Below, piece after piece: positions 25,613-34,500 of a stretch of DNA of 64,000 nucleotides. The notes under the pieces were generated by a model. That model was not told the origin of the DNA and searched no databases. It saw only the letters and a program-made list of their open reading frames with translations. Within the stretch, counting starts at the first letter, position 1. Every line of letters starts with the position of its first letter. The stretch comes from Streptomyces sp. V4I2 (GTDB taxonomy: Bacteria > Actinomycetota > Actinomycetes > Streptomycetales > Streptomycetaceae): NCBI RefSeq assembly GCF_030817655.1, contig NZ_JAUSZM010000003.1, positions 8,060,001 through 8,124,000 on the forward strand, read 5' to 3'. Position numbers and translations under genes: made by a program.

Positions 25613-27127
25613 TCAGATCTCCCGCTGCTCCAACGGCCGCGTCGCCGGTCCCTGGACCACCTTGCCGTCCGTGTCGAAGCGCGAGCCGTGGCACGGGCAC
25701 TCCCACGCGCACTCGGCCGCGTTGAAGGCGACCAGACAGCCCATGTGGGTGCAGCGCGACGAGAGGGCGTGCAGATGGCCGGCCTCGTCCCGGTACACCG
25801 CGAGCCGGTCGCCGTCGGCACGGACGACGGCGCCCTCGCCTGGCGGCAGCGCCTCGACCGGCGGCGGCGGCCGCAGCCGGTCGCCGACGAAGTGGCGGGC
25901 GACCTGCGCCTGGTGCTTGAGGAACGACGGCGCCTCGCGGACGGTCGAGCGCAGCCGGCGCGGGTCGTACAGCTCGCTCCACGCGCACTCCTCGCCGGTG
26001 ATCTGCGCCGTCAGGAGACGGCCCGCCATCATCCCGCCGCTCAGGCCCCAGCCGCCGAAGCCGGTGGCGACGTAGGTGTGGTGGGCGCCCGGGTGCATCG
26101 GGCCGACGAGCGGGACGGTGTCCGTGGGGTCGTTGTCCTGGGTGGCCCAGGCGTGGGTGAGGGTGACGTCGGGGAAGTGCTCGGCGGCCCAGTCGGACAG
26201 GTGCTGGAAGCGGGAGCGGGTGTCGCCGGTGCCGGGCGTGAAGTGCTCCCCGGTGACGATGAGCAGCCGGTCCTCGCCGTGCGGTGCCGTACGGACCGAC
26301 CGGGTGCCCTCGTCCGGCGTGATGTACATGCCGTCCGGGTCCCGGTCGGCGCCGATGGTCCCGGCGACGACCAGCTCGCGGCGCGGGGAGAGCCGGGTGA
26401 ACAGCAGGGCGCGGTCGAAGACCGGATAGTGCGTGGCGACCACGACGTCCCGGGCGGTCACCCGCGCCCCCGCGTCGGTGGTCAGCCGGCACGGCTCGCC
26501 CTCCTCCAGGCCCACCACCGTCGTGTGCTCGTACACCTGCCCGCCCCGCGCTACCAGGTCGTCGGCGAGGGCCAGCAGGTACTTGCGCGGATGGAACTGC
26601 GCCTGCCCGGTGACCTTCACGGCGCCCGCCACGGCGAACGGCAGCCCGGTCTCCGTGACGAAGGAGGCCGGCAGCCCCGCCTCCCGCGCGGCCGCGGCCT
26701 CGGCGCGCAGCTCGTCGATCCGGCCCGGGTCGCAGGCGTACGTGTACGCGCTCCGGCGCTCCCAGTCGCAGTCGACGCCCAGCTCCTGCGCGGTCTGCGC
26801 GGCCCGCTCGATCGCCTCGGACTGCGAGCGGGCGTACAGCCGTGCGCCCTCGGGGCCGCGGGTGCGCCGCAGTTTGTCGTAGATCAGGGTGTGCAGGGCG
26901 GTGAGCTTGGCGGTGGTGTGCCCGGTGACGCCGGCCGCCACCCGCTCGGCCTCCAGCAGCGCCACGCGCTGCCCGGCCCGCGCCAGCTCCCAGGCCGTGC
27001 TCAGCCCGGCGACTCCGGCGCCGATCACGGCCACGTCCACCTCGATGTCGTCCGCCAGCGTGGCGCGGTCCGGGCCCTGTGCGGTCTGGAGCCAGTACGA
27101 GCCGCTGACGTGCGGGTTCTCGGTCAT
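25613..27127 (-). CDS. FAD-dependent amino-acid-oxidase-type oxidoreductase with C-terminal Rieske domain
   Basis: A 504-aa fusion. Residues 28-390 form a DAO-fold flavoprotein (VDVAVIGAGVAGLSTAWELA is the FAD site; YVATGFGGWGLSGGMMAGRL the C-terminal FAD motif). Residues about 415-504 form a Rieske domain with CTHMGC and CPCHGSRF supplying the two Cys and two His of a 2Fe-2S cluster. The architecture is known in actinobacteria and cyanobacteria; the substrate is not known. The flavin could pass electrons to the Rieske centre. It follows the PPK2 gene by 28 bases on the same strand, so cotranscription is likely. Confidence 0.88.
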   Translation of the reverse strand: MTENPHVSGSYWLQTAQGPDRATLADDIEVDVAVIGAGVAGLSTAWELARAGQRVALLEAERVAAGVTGHTTAKLTALHTLIYDKLRRTRGPEGARLYARSQSEAIERAAQTAQELGVDCDWERRSAYTYACDPGRIDELRAEAAAAREAGLPASFVTETGLPFAVAGAVKVTGQAQFHPRKYLLALADDLVARGGQVYEHTTVVGLEEGEPCRLTTDAGARVTARDVVVATHYPVFDRALLFTRLSPRRELVVAGTIGADRDPDGMYITPDEGTRSVRTAPHGEDRLLIVTGEHFTPGTGDTRSRFQHLSDWAAEHFPDVTLTHAWATQDNDPTDTVPLVGPMHPGAHHTYVATGFGGWGLSGGMMAGRLLTAQITGEECAWSELYDPRRLRSTVREAPSFLKHQAQVARHFVGDRLRPPPPVEALPPGEGAVVRADGDRLAVYRDEAGHLHALSSRCTHMGCLVAFNAAECAWECPCHGSRFDTDGKVVQGPATRPLEQREI

Positions 27128-27155
27128 GCGGGCCGGGTACCCCGTCCGGCCCGGT

Positions 27156-28046
27156 TCACTGCGCGAGCAACCGCCGACGGCACTGAGCCACGTCGAAGTC
27201 GGGCTTCGGATACCGCGGGTCGAGCTCCCGGAGATGCTCCAGGAGCAGCCGGCCCACCGCCCAGTTCCGGTACCACTTGTGGTCCGACGGGATCACGTAC
27301 CAGGGGGCGTACGACGTCGAGCAGCGCTCCAGAGCGATCGTGTACGCCTCCTGGAACGCGGGCCACAGCGCCCGGTCGTCGATGTCGGACGGGCTGAACT
27401 TCCAGTGCTTGTCCGGGCGGTCGAGGCGTTTGACCAGGCGGCGGCGCTGCTCCTCGTAGGAGATGTGCAGGAAGCACTTGATCACGGTCGTGCCGTCGGC
27501 GGCGAGGGACTTCTCGAAGCGGTTGATCTGGTCGTAGCGGCGCTCGATCTCGTCGCGCGGGGCGAGTTCGCGGACCCGGGCGACGAGGACGTCCTCGTAG
27601 TGCGAGCGGTCGAAGATGCCCAGCTCGCCGGGGTTGGGGAGGGCCTGCTCGACCCGCCACAGGAAGGGGTGCGCCCGCTCCTCGGCGGTGGGTGCCTGGA
27701 ACGCCCGGACGCGGCAGCCGGAGGGGTTGCAGAAGCCGATCACGTGCTTGATCGTGCCGCCCTTGCCGCTGGTGTCCATGCCCTGGAGGACGAGCAGGAC
27801 CCGGCGCCGGTCGCCCGCCGTGCTCGCCGCGAACAGGCGTTCCTGCAGGCCGGCGAGGTCCTCGCCCATGCGGGCGGTGGCCGCCTTGCCCGCGGACTTC
27901 TTCCCGGGGCCGACAGGGACGGAGCCGGTGTCGTAGGAGGCGAGATCGACCGGCTCGCCGCCCGGCACACGCAGCAGCTCACGGAGCCTGGTCCTGCCGC
28001 GCTTCCCGCCCTTCCCGGACTTCCCACGAGCGTCCTTGTCGGCCAC
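27156..28046 (-). CDS. ppk2: Polyphosphate kinase 2 family protein
   Basis: A 296-aa PPK2. The Walker A loop is GMDTSGKGG (89-97), Walker B is FDRSHYEDVL with Asp146, and the lid region includes FEKSLAADGTTVIKCFLHIS. The N-terminal 20 residues are Lys/Arg/Gly-rich. PPK2 enzymes move phosphate between polyphosphate and nucleoside mono- or diphosphates; single-domain members of this length are often class I or III, and the class is not assigned here. It lies 21 bases after the PhoX-like gene and 28 before the Rieske flavoprotein gene on the minus strand. The adjacency to a phosphatase-type gene hints at a phosphate-related transcript. Confidence 0.9.
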   Translation of the reverse strand: MADKDARGKSGKGGKRGRTRLRELLRVPGGEPVDLASYDTGSVPVGPGKKSAGKAATARMGEDLAGLQERLFAASTAGDRRRVLLVLQGMDTSGKGGTIKHVIGFCNPSGCRVRAFQAPTAEERAHPFLWRVEQALPNPGELGIFDRSHYEDVLVARVRELAPRDEIERRYDQINRFEKSLAADGTTVIKCFLHISYEEQRRRLVKRLDRPDKHWKFSPSDIDDRALWPAFQEAYTIALERCSTSYAPWYVIPSDHKWYRNWAVGRLLLEHLRELDPRYPKPDFDVAQCRRRLLAQ

Positions 28047-28067
28047 GGGGCACCCCTTCCGGTCCGG

Positions 28068-29495
28068 CTACTTACGCCACGGCCCCGTCACCGCGAAGGT
28101 CGTCCCGGGCGTGTAGCAGTTGACGTACATCGTCCCGCCGTCCGGGGAGAAGGTCACTCCGGCGAACTCGCCCCACTCCGGTTCCTCGGGCGTGCCGATG
28201 TTCTGACGATTGCGGGCCATCGCGTAGACCTCGCCGCGCCGGGTGACGCCGTAGACGTGCTGGGCGCCGTTGCCGTCCTCGCAGACCATCAGGCCGCCGC
28301 TGGGGGCGAGACAGATGTTGTCCGGGGACTCGCCGGGGAGCTGGATGTCGGTGTCCGGGCCGAAGACGATCACCAGGGTCAGACGGCGTTCCGACGGGTC
28401 GTAGCGCCAGATCTGCCCGAAGTGGTCGGCCGCCGAGCCCTCCGCGCTGTGCGCGAACGACGACACGAAGTACACCGACCGCCCGCCCCAGTAGCAGCCC
28501 TCCAGCTTCTGCGCGTGCGTGATGCCCTTCGGGCCGAAGTCCTGGAGGCGGATGGGGGTTTCGGCCGCGAGCGGGTCCGGTACGTCGACCCACTCGACGC
28601 CGCCGAAGCAGGCGCCCGTGTCCTGGATCGAGGACAGGTCGGGTACGCCGGGCACGCGCATCGCCTGGAGCCGGCCGCCCTTGCGCAGCGAGCCGGGTCC
28701 GCCGAGCGGCTTCTCGGGAAGGAAGCGGTAGAAGAGGCCGAAGGGCTTGAGGAAGGCGTCCTCGGTCTCGTAGACGATGCCCCGTTTCGGGTCCACGGCG
28801 ATCGCCTCGTGCTGGAAGCGGCCCATCGCGGTCAGCGGTACGGCACCGGAGCGGTGCGGGTCGACCGGGTCGACCTCGAAGATGAATCCGTGGTCCTTGG
28901 TGTAGCCGTTGGTGCCGGCCTTGTCCTCGGTCTCCTCGCAGGTCAGCCAGGTGCCCCAAGGGGTCGGTCCGCCCGCGCAGTTGACGGCCGTACCGGCGAT
29001 CGCGACCCGCTCGGACAGCACCCTGTCACGGGAGTCCAGCGTCAGCGTCGTACAGCCGCCCTTGCCGGCCGGGTCGTAGGTCAATCCCTTGACCGTCGGG
29101 ACGGCGAGCGTGGCGGTGTTGCGGTTCTCGTGGTTGCGGACCAGATGTACGACGGGAGTACTGCCGTTTCTGCCGGCGAAGGCCGACATGCCGTCGTGGT
29201 TGGAGGGGACCTTGCCCTCGCCGGAGCGCAGCGGGTCGCCCGCGCGGGACAGGACCCGGTAGCGGAAACCTTCCGGCAGGTCGAGCAGGCCCTTTGGGTC
29301 GGGGACCAGCGGGCCGTAGCCGGTCCGGCCCAGGGACTGTGCGGCGGCGGTGCCCGCGAAGAGTTCGGAGAGGTTTCCGGCGAAGGCGATCGAGACGCCC
29401 AGGGCGCCCGTGCGGGCCAGTATCTGACGGCGGGTCGACGTGTCGGCTGTCGAGGCGGAGGCCGTCTCGGAGGCGGAGGTGGTGGTCTCGGACAT
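28068..29495 (-). CDS. PhoX-like (DUF839) secreted protein with Tat signal
   Basis: A 475-aa protein of the PhoX/DUF839 family. The N-terminus has a twin-arginine motif, TRRQILARTGALGVSIAFAG (21-40), and a cleavage region around TAAAQS, so it is exported folded, as metal-dependent PhoX enzymes are. Beta-propeller repeats include HLVRNHENR, GTAVNCAGGPTPWGTWLTCEE and DNICLAPSGGLMVCEDGNG; CEE and GGPTPWGTW are family hallmarks. PhoX is a calcium/iron alkaline phosphatase; many DUF839 members are uncharacterised, so phosphatase activity is probable only. ATG 29495 has AGGAAGG 11 bases upstream. Confidence 0.85.
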   Translation of the reverse strand: MSETTTSASETASASTADTSTRRQILARTGALGVSIAFAGNLSELFAGTAAAQSLGRTGYGPLVPDPKGLLDLPEGFRYRVLSRAGDPLRSGEGKVPSNHDGMSAFAGRNGSTPVVHLVRNHENRNTATLAVPTVKGLTYDPAGKGGCTTLTLDSRDRVLSERVAIAGTAVNCAGGPTPWGTWLTCEETEDKAGTNGYTKDHGFIFEVDPVDPHRSGAVPLTAMGRFQHEAIAVDPKRGIVYETEDAFLKPFGLFYRFLPEKPLGGPGSLRKGGRLQAMRVPGVPDLSSIQDTGACFGGVEWVDVPDPLAAETPIRLQDFGPKGITHAQKLEGCYWGGRSVYFVSSFAHSAEGSAADHFGQIWRYDPSERRLTLVIVFGPDTDIQLPGESPDNICLAPSGGLMVCEDGNGAQHVYGVTRRGEVYAMARNRQNIGTPEEPEWGEFAGVTFSPDGGTMYVNCYTPGTTFAVTGPWRK

Positions 29496-29588
29496 GGGGC
29501 AGCAACCTTCCTGCTGGCGGACAGGAACATGTGACCCCGCCGTGTCTACCACCTGCCGACGGCCGCGGGAACCACGCGCGTAGACGTG

Positions 29589-30389
29589 TCACTTCCCGAT
29601 CGGCTTCTGGGACGCCTGCTCCACAGGCGCCTGCTGTGCCCGCTCCAGGAAGCGCAACAGCTCCACCGGGAAGGGCAGGACGAGGGTCGAGTTCTTCTCG
29701 GCGGCGACCGCCACCACCGTCTGCAACAGGCGCAGTTGGAGCGCGGCGGGCTGCTCCGACATCACGCCGGCGGCCTCCGCGAGCTTCTTGGACGCCTGCA
29801 GTTCCGCGTCCGCGTTGATGACCCGGGCCCGCCGCTCACGGTCCGCCTCGGCCTGGCGGGCCATGGAACGCTTCATGGTCTCGGGCAGCGACACGTCCTT
29901 GATCTCGACGCGGTCGATGGTCACGCCCCACTCCACGGCCGGGCTGTCGATCATCAACTCCAGCCCCTGGTTCAGCTTTTCGCGATTCGACAGCAGGTCG
30001 TCCAGATCGCTCTTGCCGATGATCGAACGCAGGGAGGTCTGCGCCATCTGGGAGACCGCGAACTTGTAGTCCTCGACGCGGACGAGCGCGTACGCCGCGT
30101 CGACCACCTTGAAGTAGACGACCGCGTCCACGCGCACCGTCACGTTGTCCCGGGTGATGCCCTCCTGGGCCGGCACCGGCATCGTGACGATCTGCATGTT
30201 CACCTTGTGCAGCCGGTCCACGAGCGGGACGATCAAGGTGAATCCCGGCGGTCGCACCTCACCGGCGAGCCGCCCGAGCCGGAAGACCACCCCGCGCTCG
30301 TACTGCTTGACGACCCGCGCCGCCGAGGCGATGTAGACGGCCCCGGCACAACCGGCGGCGATGCCCGCCGCCAACAGTTCCTCGAGCAT
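29589..30389 (-). CDS. Slipin / SPFH (band 7) membrane protein
   Basis: A 266-aa stomatin-like protein. One N-terminal hydrophobic hairpin (5-25) is followed by the SPFH domain: QYERGVVFRLGRLAGEVRPPG, then VRVDAVVYFKVVDAAYAL and the oligomerisation helix RQAEADRERRARVINADAE. Slipins form rings in the membrane and usually pair with an NfeD protease; none is next to it here. It is followed 93 bases downstream by the PhoX-like gene and separated from the SulP gene upstream by a strong terminator. Confidence 0.9.
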   Translation of the reverse strand: MLEELLAAGIAAGCAGAVYIASAARVVKQYERGVVFRLGRLAGEVRPPGFTLIVPLVDRLHKVNMQIVTMPVPAQEGITRDNVTVRVDAVVYFKVVDAAYALVRVEDYKFAVSQMAQTSLRSIIGKSDLDDLLSNREKLNQGLELMIDSPAVEWGVTIDRVEIKDVSLPETMKRSMARQAEADRERRARVINADAELQASKKLAEAAGVMSEQPAALQLRLLQTVVAVAAEKNSTLVLPFPVELLRFLERAQQAPVEQASQKPIGK

Positions 30390-30440
30390 CCCGGCCTCCT
30401 CGTCGAGAGGTCCGCTCTGTCTGCTCCTGCAACGATATGC

Positions 30441-30486
30441 CCGGTGCCTGGTCCGGGGCCACGATCGGCCCCGGACCAGGCACCGG
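30441..30486. terminator. Perfect 20-bp stem-loop terminator after the SulP gene
   Basis: Bases 30441-30460 and 30467-30486 are exact complements, with the six-base loop ACGATC. It begins six bases past the TAA stop of the SulP gene (30492, minus strand). A stem of this length and GC content works as an intrinsic terminator in Streptomyces without a T-tract, and would insulate the slipin gene. Confidence 0.85.
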
Positions 30487-30491
30487 TGTGC

Positions 30492-31955
30492 TTACGCGGC
30501 AGTGACCCGCACGGGTTCCGTGCCGACCGCGCTGTGCCGCTCGGCCCAGTTCTCCAGAGCCGTACGGCAGGCGTGGTCGAGGTGGTGCAGCCCGGCCAGG
30601 TCCAGCTCGACCGGGCGGTCCTGGGGCAGCGACTCCAGATCGTCGAGTATCTTCGGCAGCCGGAGGAAGGTCGCGTTGCCCGACAGGTACGCCTGGACGG
30701 GGCCGGCGCCCTTGTCTATGACCTCCATCTTGATGTGCGAGGCCTCCCAGGCGGTCTTCACGACCGCCAGCGCGAGACCGATGAGCACGCCCTCGAACAT
30801 GCTGACCGCGACGATCGACACGGCCGTGACGACCAGGATCAGCGCCTCGCCGCGGTGCTCGCGCCACAGCGTCACGATCTGCCGGACGGGGATGAGCTTG
30901 GCACCGGCGTGCACCAGGATGCCCGCCAGGGCCGGGATCGGGATGTAGGCCAGGACGTTCGGCAGCAGCGCCGCGAACAGCAGCAGCCACACGCCGTGCA
31001 TCACGCGGGACGCCTTCGTCTTCGCGCCCGCCTGCACGTTCGCGGCGCTGCGCACGATCACCGCGGTCATCGGCAGCGCGCCGAGCACGCCGCAGAGCGC
31101 GTTGCCGGCGCCCTGCGCCACGAGTTCCTTGTCGTACGCGGTGCGCGGACCGTCGTGCAGCCGGTCCACGGCCGCCGCGCTGAACAGCGACTCGGCGGAC
31201 GCGATCAGCGTGAACGCGACGATCGTGCCGAGCACGCCGACGCTCGCGAGTTCACCGAAGGCGTCCATCGACGGCGGCTGGATGGAGCCCAGCAGCCCCT
31301 GTACCTCGACGGTGGCGACCGGCATCGAGAAGACCAGGGCGGCCAGGGTCGCGAGACCGACGGCGGCGAGCGGTCCGGGGACCGTGCGCAGCTGCTTCGG
31401 CATCCGCTTCCACAGCACGAGCACGGCGATGGTGCCCGCGCCGAGGCCCAGCGAGGCCAGCGCCCCGGTGTTCGTGACGGCGTCGGCGAGAGCGCCGGGC
31501 AGCCCGGCTATTTTGCCGAGGCCGGAGGCCGGGGCCTCGGCGTCCACGACCGAGTACAGCTGTCCGGCGATCAGGACGAGCCCGATTCCGGCCAGCATGC
31601 CCTCGACGACGGAGACCGAGATGGCCCGGAAGTAGCGCCCGAGCTTCAGGGTGCCCATGAGGATCTGGAGCAGCCCGGTGGCGAGGACGATGACGCCGAG
31701 CACGGGGAGGCCGTACTCCTGGACCGCCTCGAAGACGAGCACGGTCAGACCCGCGGCCGGTCCGGAGACCTGCAGGCTGCTGCCCCTCATGAGACCGGTG
31801 ACGATGCCGCCGACGATGCCGGTGACCAGGCCCAGTTCGGCCGGGACCCCGGAGGCGACGGCCACGCCGACGCACAGCGGGAGGGCGACGAGGAAGACGA
31901 CGAGGGAGGCGGCGAAGTCCTGCCGCAGGTGAGGGTACTTGGTTCGCAGGTCCAC
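30492..31955 (-). CDS. SulP-family anion transporter (bicarbonate or sulfate)
   Basis: A 487-aa inner-membrane transporter with about 12 hydrophobic segments, opening RTKYPHLRQDFAASLVVFLVALPLCVGVA, containing the SulP motif SGPAAGLTVLVF, and ending in a short STAS-like region (about 400-480: RPVELDLAGLHHLDHACRTALE). It is coupled to the carbonic anhydrase gene: GTG 31955 lies eight bases after that stop, with GAGGA in the gap overlapping it. The pairing of SulP with beta-carbonic anhydrase points to bicarbonate as substrate. An upstream-extended frame (to 32144) overlaps the anhydrase gene and was rejected. Confidence 0.9.
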   Translation of the reverse strand: MDLRTKYPHLRQDFAASLVVFLVALPLCVGVAVASGVPAELGLVTGIVGGIVTGLMRGSSLQVSGPAAGLTVLVFEAVQEYGLPVLGVIVLATGLLQILMGTLKLGRYFRAISVSVVEGMLAGIGLVLIAGQLYSVVDAEAPASGLGKIAGLPGALADAVTNTGALASLGLGAGTIAVLVLWKRMPKQLRTVPGPLAAVGLATLAALVFSMPVATVEVQGLLGSIQPPSMDAFGELASVGVLGTIVAFTLIASAESLFSAAAVDRLHDGPRTAYDKELVAQGAGNALCGVLGALPMTAVIVRSAANVQAGAKTKASRVMHGVWLLLFAALLPNVLAYIPIPALAGILVHAGAKLIPVRQIVTLWREHRGEALILVVTAVSIVAVSMFEGVLIGLALAVVKTAWEASHIKMEVIDKGAGPVQAYLSGNATFLRLPKILDDLESLPQDRPVELDLAGLHHLDHACRTALENWAERHSAVGTEPVRVTAA

Positions 31956-31963
31956 GGCCGTCC

Positions 31964-32542
31964 TCACAGTGCCCGGAAGGCGTCGGAGGACACGTCGTGG
32001 GTCAGCACCGACCCCGTGTGGACCTCGTAGTACCAGGCGTGGATGTTCAGTTGGCCTTCCGTCAGCTTCTTGTCGATGAAGGGGTAGGAACGGAGCCGCA
32101 GTACCTGGGCGAGGACGTGGCTCTGCACGCCCTCGGCCACGCACGGATCCTCGACCGCCCCCGCGGGGCGTGGCGTGGCGTTCGTGAGCCAGTCGCGCAC
32201 GGCCGGTACGGCGGTCAGGTCGTCGCCGCGCACCAGGGCGCCGACGGCGCCGCAGTGCGAGTGCCCGCAGACCACGATGTCGCGGACGCCGAGCACCTCC
32301 ACCGCGTACTCGATGGTGGCCGCCTCGCTGGTGGGGTGCTCGGAGGCGTACGGGGGGACGATGTTGCCCGCGGTGCGCAGCTCGAAGAGCTCGCCGGGGC
32401 GGGCGCCCGTGATCAGCGCCGGGACGACCCGGGAATCGGAGCAGGTGATGAAGAGGACCTGCGGAGACTGGCCTTCGGCCAGCCTGGCGAACTCCTCAGG
32501 GCGCTGTCCGAACGTGCGGGCGTTGTCGATGAGGGGCTGCAT
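31964..32542 (-). CDS. Beta-carbonic anhydrase
   Basis: A 192-aa enzyme interconverting CO2 and bicarbonate. Zinc ligands are Cys34 (FITCSDSRV, which also gives the Asp36/Arg38 dyad), His94 and Cys97 (CGHSHCGAV). GNIVPP is the usual active-site strand. Length and motifs fit the beta class. It is the first gene of an operon with the SulP transporter, so the hydration product or imported bicarbonate can be interconverted at the membrane. Confidence 0.95.
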   Translation of the reverse strand: MQPLIDNARTFGQRPEEFARLAEGQSPQVLFITCSDSRVVPALITGARPGELFELRTAGNIVPPYASEHPTSEAATIEYAVEVLGVRDIVVCGHSHCGAVGALVRGDDLTAVPAVRDWLTNATPRPAGAVEDPCVAEGVQSHVLAQVLRLRSYPFIDKKLTEGQLNIHAWYYEVHTGSVLTHDVSSDAFRAL

Positions 32543-32628
32543 GTGTGGTGACTCCTCCTGGCGCGCCGAAGGGCGCGTCGGACGTACATGACAGATGTGG
32601 GGGATGTGACTGCGTGCTGTCGGCGCTG

Positions 32629-33021
32629 TCAGCAGCGGAAGACCTGAAGTGCGGCCGGGGCGTGGGATGTCGGGGGTCTTGACATCCGGAAGGCGCCGGG
32701 CACGGCAGGTTTGCTCACGGCCGCCGGATCCTGGACCGGCAGCGGTCGCTCGGGCCCTTCGGGCGCGAAGTCGACGGCGCGGTGCCGGTCGCGGTTGCGC
32801 AGGGGACCGGTCGGGTCCTCGGCGGGGTCGCAGTGGCGGTACGTGACGGACTCGTCGCGCAGTGCCTTGCCGGAGAGCTTGGTTCCGGGCTGGGCTTTGG
32901 CCTCTGCCTGACGGGCCGTATGCGCGGATGCGAAGGACGCGGTGGGTGCGAAGAACTGGAGGGCGAGCAGGACGGCGGCGAGGGTCGCTATCACGGTCCG
33001 TACCGTCGTACCTCGGAACAT
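32629..33021 (-). CDS. Small secreted protein, function unknown
   Basis: A 130-aa protein with a clear Sec signal peptide (RTVIATLAAVLLALQFFAPTASFASA, about residues 8-33). The mature part is polar, Arg/Pro/Asp-rich and has two cysteines (YRHCDPAED and the C-terminal FRC). No domain recognised. ATG 33021 follows AAGGGGGG. The 205-base region upstream (33022-33226) is AT-richer than its surroundings and holds a direct repeat and the palindrome GTTAACTTAAC. Confidence 0.7.
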   Translation of the reverse strand: MFRGTTVRTVIATLAAVLLALQFFAPTASFASAHTARQAEAKAQPGTKLSGKALRDESVTYRHCDPAEDPTGPLRNRDRHRAVDFAPEGPERPLPVQDPAAVSKPAVPGAFRMSRPPTSHAPAALQVFRC

Positions 33022-33086
33022 GCGCCCCCCTTCAGGCAGTTCTCGTCTCTGGTCCCTTGCCGGTCCTTCTCTGGCCCAAGCCAAAG

Positions 33087-33108
33087 GTTGGTCAATGGCT
33101 GGTCAAGA
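33087..33108. promoter_or_regulatory. 11-bp direct repeat and candidate control region of the small secreted gene
   Basis: GTTGGTCAATG is followed directly by GCTGGTCAAGA, two 11-base units sharing TGGTCAA. PhoP boxes in Streptomyces are 11-base direct repeats of a GTTCACC type, so this is PHO-box-like in spacing but not a close match in sequence. On the minus strand each unit contains TTGACC, which could also be a -35 element for the gene starting at 33021. Confidence 0.3.
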
Positions 33109-33226
33109 AACACCTTAGCCCGGCAAAGTTGTTTGCAGGGTTAACTTAACGTTTCGACCTGAAGAGAGGCTGAAGCGGGCAGGGTGGCTGGCGTGAACCC
33201 GCTCTTGATCTTGGGCAGTCGGTGCG

Positions 33227-34339
33227 CTAGGAGGGCTCGACCAGGCCCTTCGCGTCCCGGGCCAGCGCGGTGAGTCGCGAGATCGCCCGGAAGTACTTCT
33301 TGCGGTAGCCGCCGTTCAGCATGTCCTCGCTGAAGAGCCGGTCGAAGGGCAGCCCCGCGGCCAGGACCGGGACCTCGCGGTCGTAGAGCCGGTCCGCGAG
33401 CACGACGAGCCTGAGGGCCGTCGACTGGTCGGGAATCGGCCGGACGTCGGTGAGGCAGACCGCCGTCAGGTCGTCGGTCAGGGCGCCGTAGCGGCTGGGG
33501 TGGACGCGGGCGAGGTGGTCCAGGAGTTGGGGGAAGCCGTCGAGCGAGGCACCGGGCGTGCGGTGCGCGGCCCGGGTGACCTGCTCGTCGGTGAACGGCG
33601 CCGGCGCCTCGGGCAGACCGCGGTGGCGGTAGTCCTCGCCGTCGATGCGCAGGGCGCGGAAGTGCGCGGACAGCCCCTGGATCTCGCGAAAGAAGTCGGC
33701 CGACGCGAACCGGCCCTCGCCGAGCTTGCCCGGCAGGGTGTTGGAGGTGGCGGCGAGGGCGACGCCCGCGTCGACGAGCTTGCCGAGCAGCGTCGACACG
33801 AGGACGGTGTCGCCCGGGTCGTCCAGTTCGAACTCGTCGATGCACAGCAGACGGTGGCCCGAAAGGGTCTGGACCGTCTTCTGGAAGCCGAGGGCGCCGA
33901 CCAGGTTGGTCAGCTCCACGAAGGTGCCGAACGCCTTGAGCGCGGGCTCGGCCGGGGTGGCGTGCCAGAGGGAGGCGAGCAGGTGGGTCTTGCCGACGCC
34001 GTAGCCGCCGTCGAGGTAGACGCCACGGGGGCCGGGCGGGGTCTTCGGCGCCTTGCCCTTCCCGAGGCCCAGGAAGCCGCGCCTGACCTTGCCGGCACCG
34101 GAGGCGTGTGCCCCGCCGAGCCCGGCCGCGAAGCCCTCGAGGACGCGCACGGCCTCGGTCTGGCTGGGCTGGTTCGGGTCCGGGATGTACGTCCCGAAGC
34201 GCACCGAGTCGAACCGCGGCGGCGGCACCATCTCGGCGACCAGCCGGTCCGCGGGGACATGCGGCTCACGGTCGCACAGGGACAGCGGGGCGATGTCGGC
34301 TATGGGGCCGAATCCGGACGCGGCGGGGGAGGTAGGCAC
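33227..34339 (-). CDS. zapE: Cell division protein ZapE / AFG1-like ATPase
   Basis: A 370-aa AAA-type ATPase. Walker A is DGGYGVGKTHLLASLWH, Walker B is RLLCIDEFELDDPGDT, and the region GVALAATSNTLPGKLGEGRF holds sensor 1; the C-terminal part LFSEDMLNGGYRKKYF is typical. In E. coli ZapE acts on the Z-ring; the actinobacterial role is less known. GTG 34339 is chosen; the longer frame to 34924 overlaps the divergent reductase gene and has no family resemblance. TAGCAT eight bases upstream suggests a leaderless transcript. Confidence 0.88.
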   Translation of the reverse strand: MPTSPAASGFGPIADIAPLSLCDREPHVPADRLVAEMVPPPRFDSVRFGTYIPDPNQPSQTEAVRVLEGFAAGLGGAHASGAGKVRRGFLGLGKGKAPKTPPGPRGVYLDGGYGVGKTHLLASLWHATPAEPALKAFGTFVELTNLVGALGFQKTVQTLSGHRLLCIDEFELDDPGDTVLVSTLLGKLVDAGVALAATSNTLPGKLGEGRFASADFFREIQGLSAHFRALRIDGEDYRHRGLPEAPAPFTDEQVTRAAHRTPGASLDGFPQLLDHLARVHPSRYGALTDDLTAVCLTDVRPIPDQSTALRLVVLADRLYDREVPVLAAGLPFDRLFSEDMLNGGYRKKYFRAISRLTALARDAKGLVEPS

Positions 34340-34500
34340 GGTTACCCATGCTAGGGCCTGCCCGGCGGGACCGGCCGGACCGGGTGTGCGGCGCCCGGCG
34401 GACGAGCCCGGTGAAGCCGAGGGCGGGGAGGCCCGCCGGACCCCGCGCCCTGGGCCCGACCGACCGGTCGGAGCGCAGGGGGCGTGCCACACTGCACGAC

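Noticed and set aside
33141..33845. Arg/Pro-rich open frame overlapping zapE
   Set aside because: Same-strand shadow of zapE in another frame with no recognisable domain.
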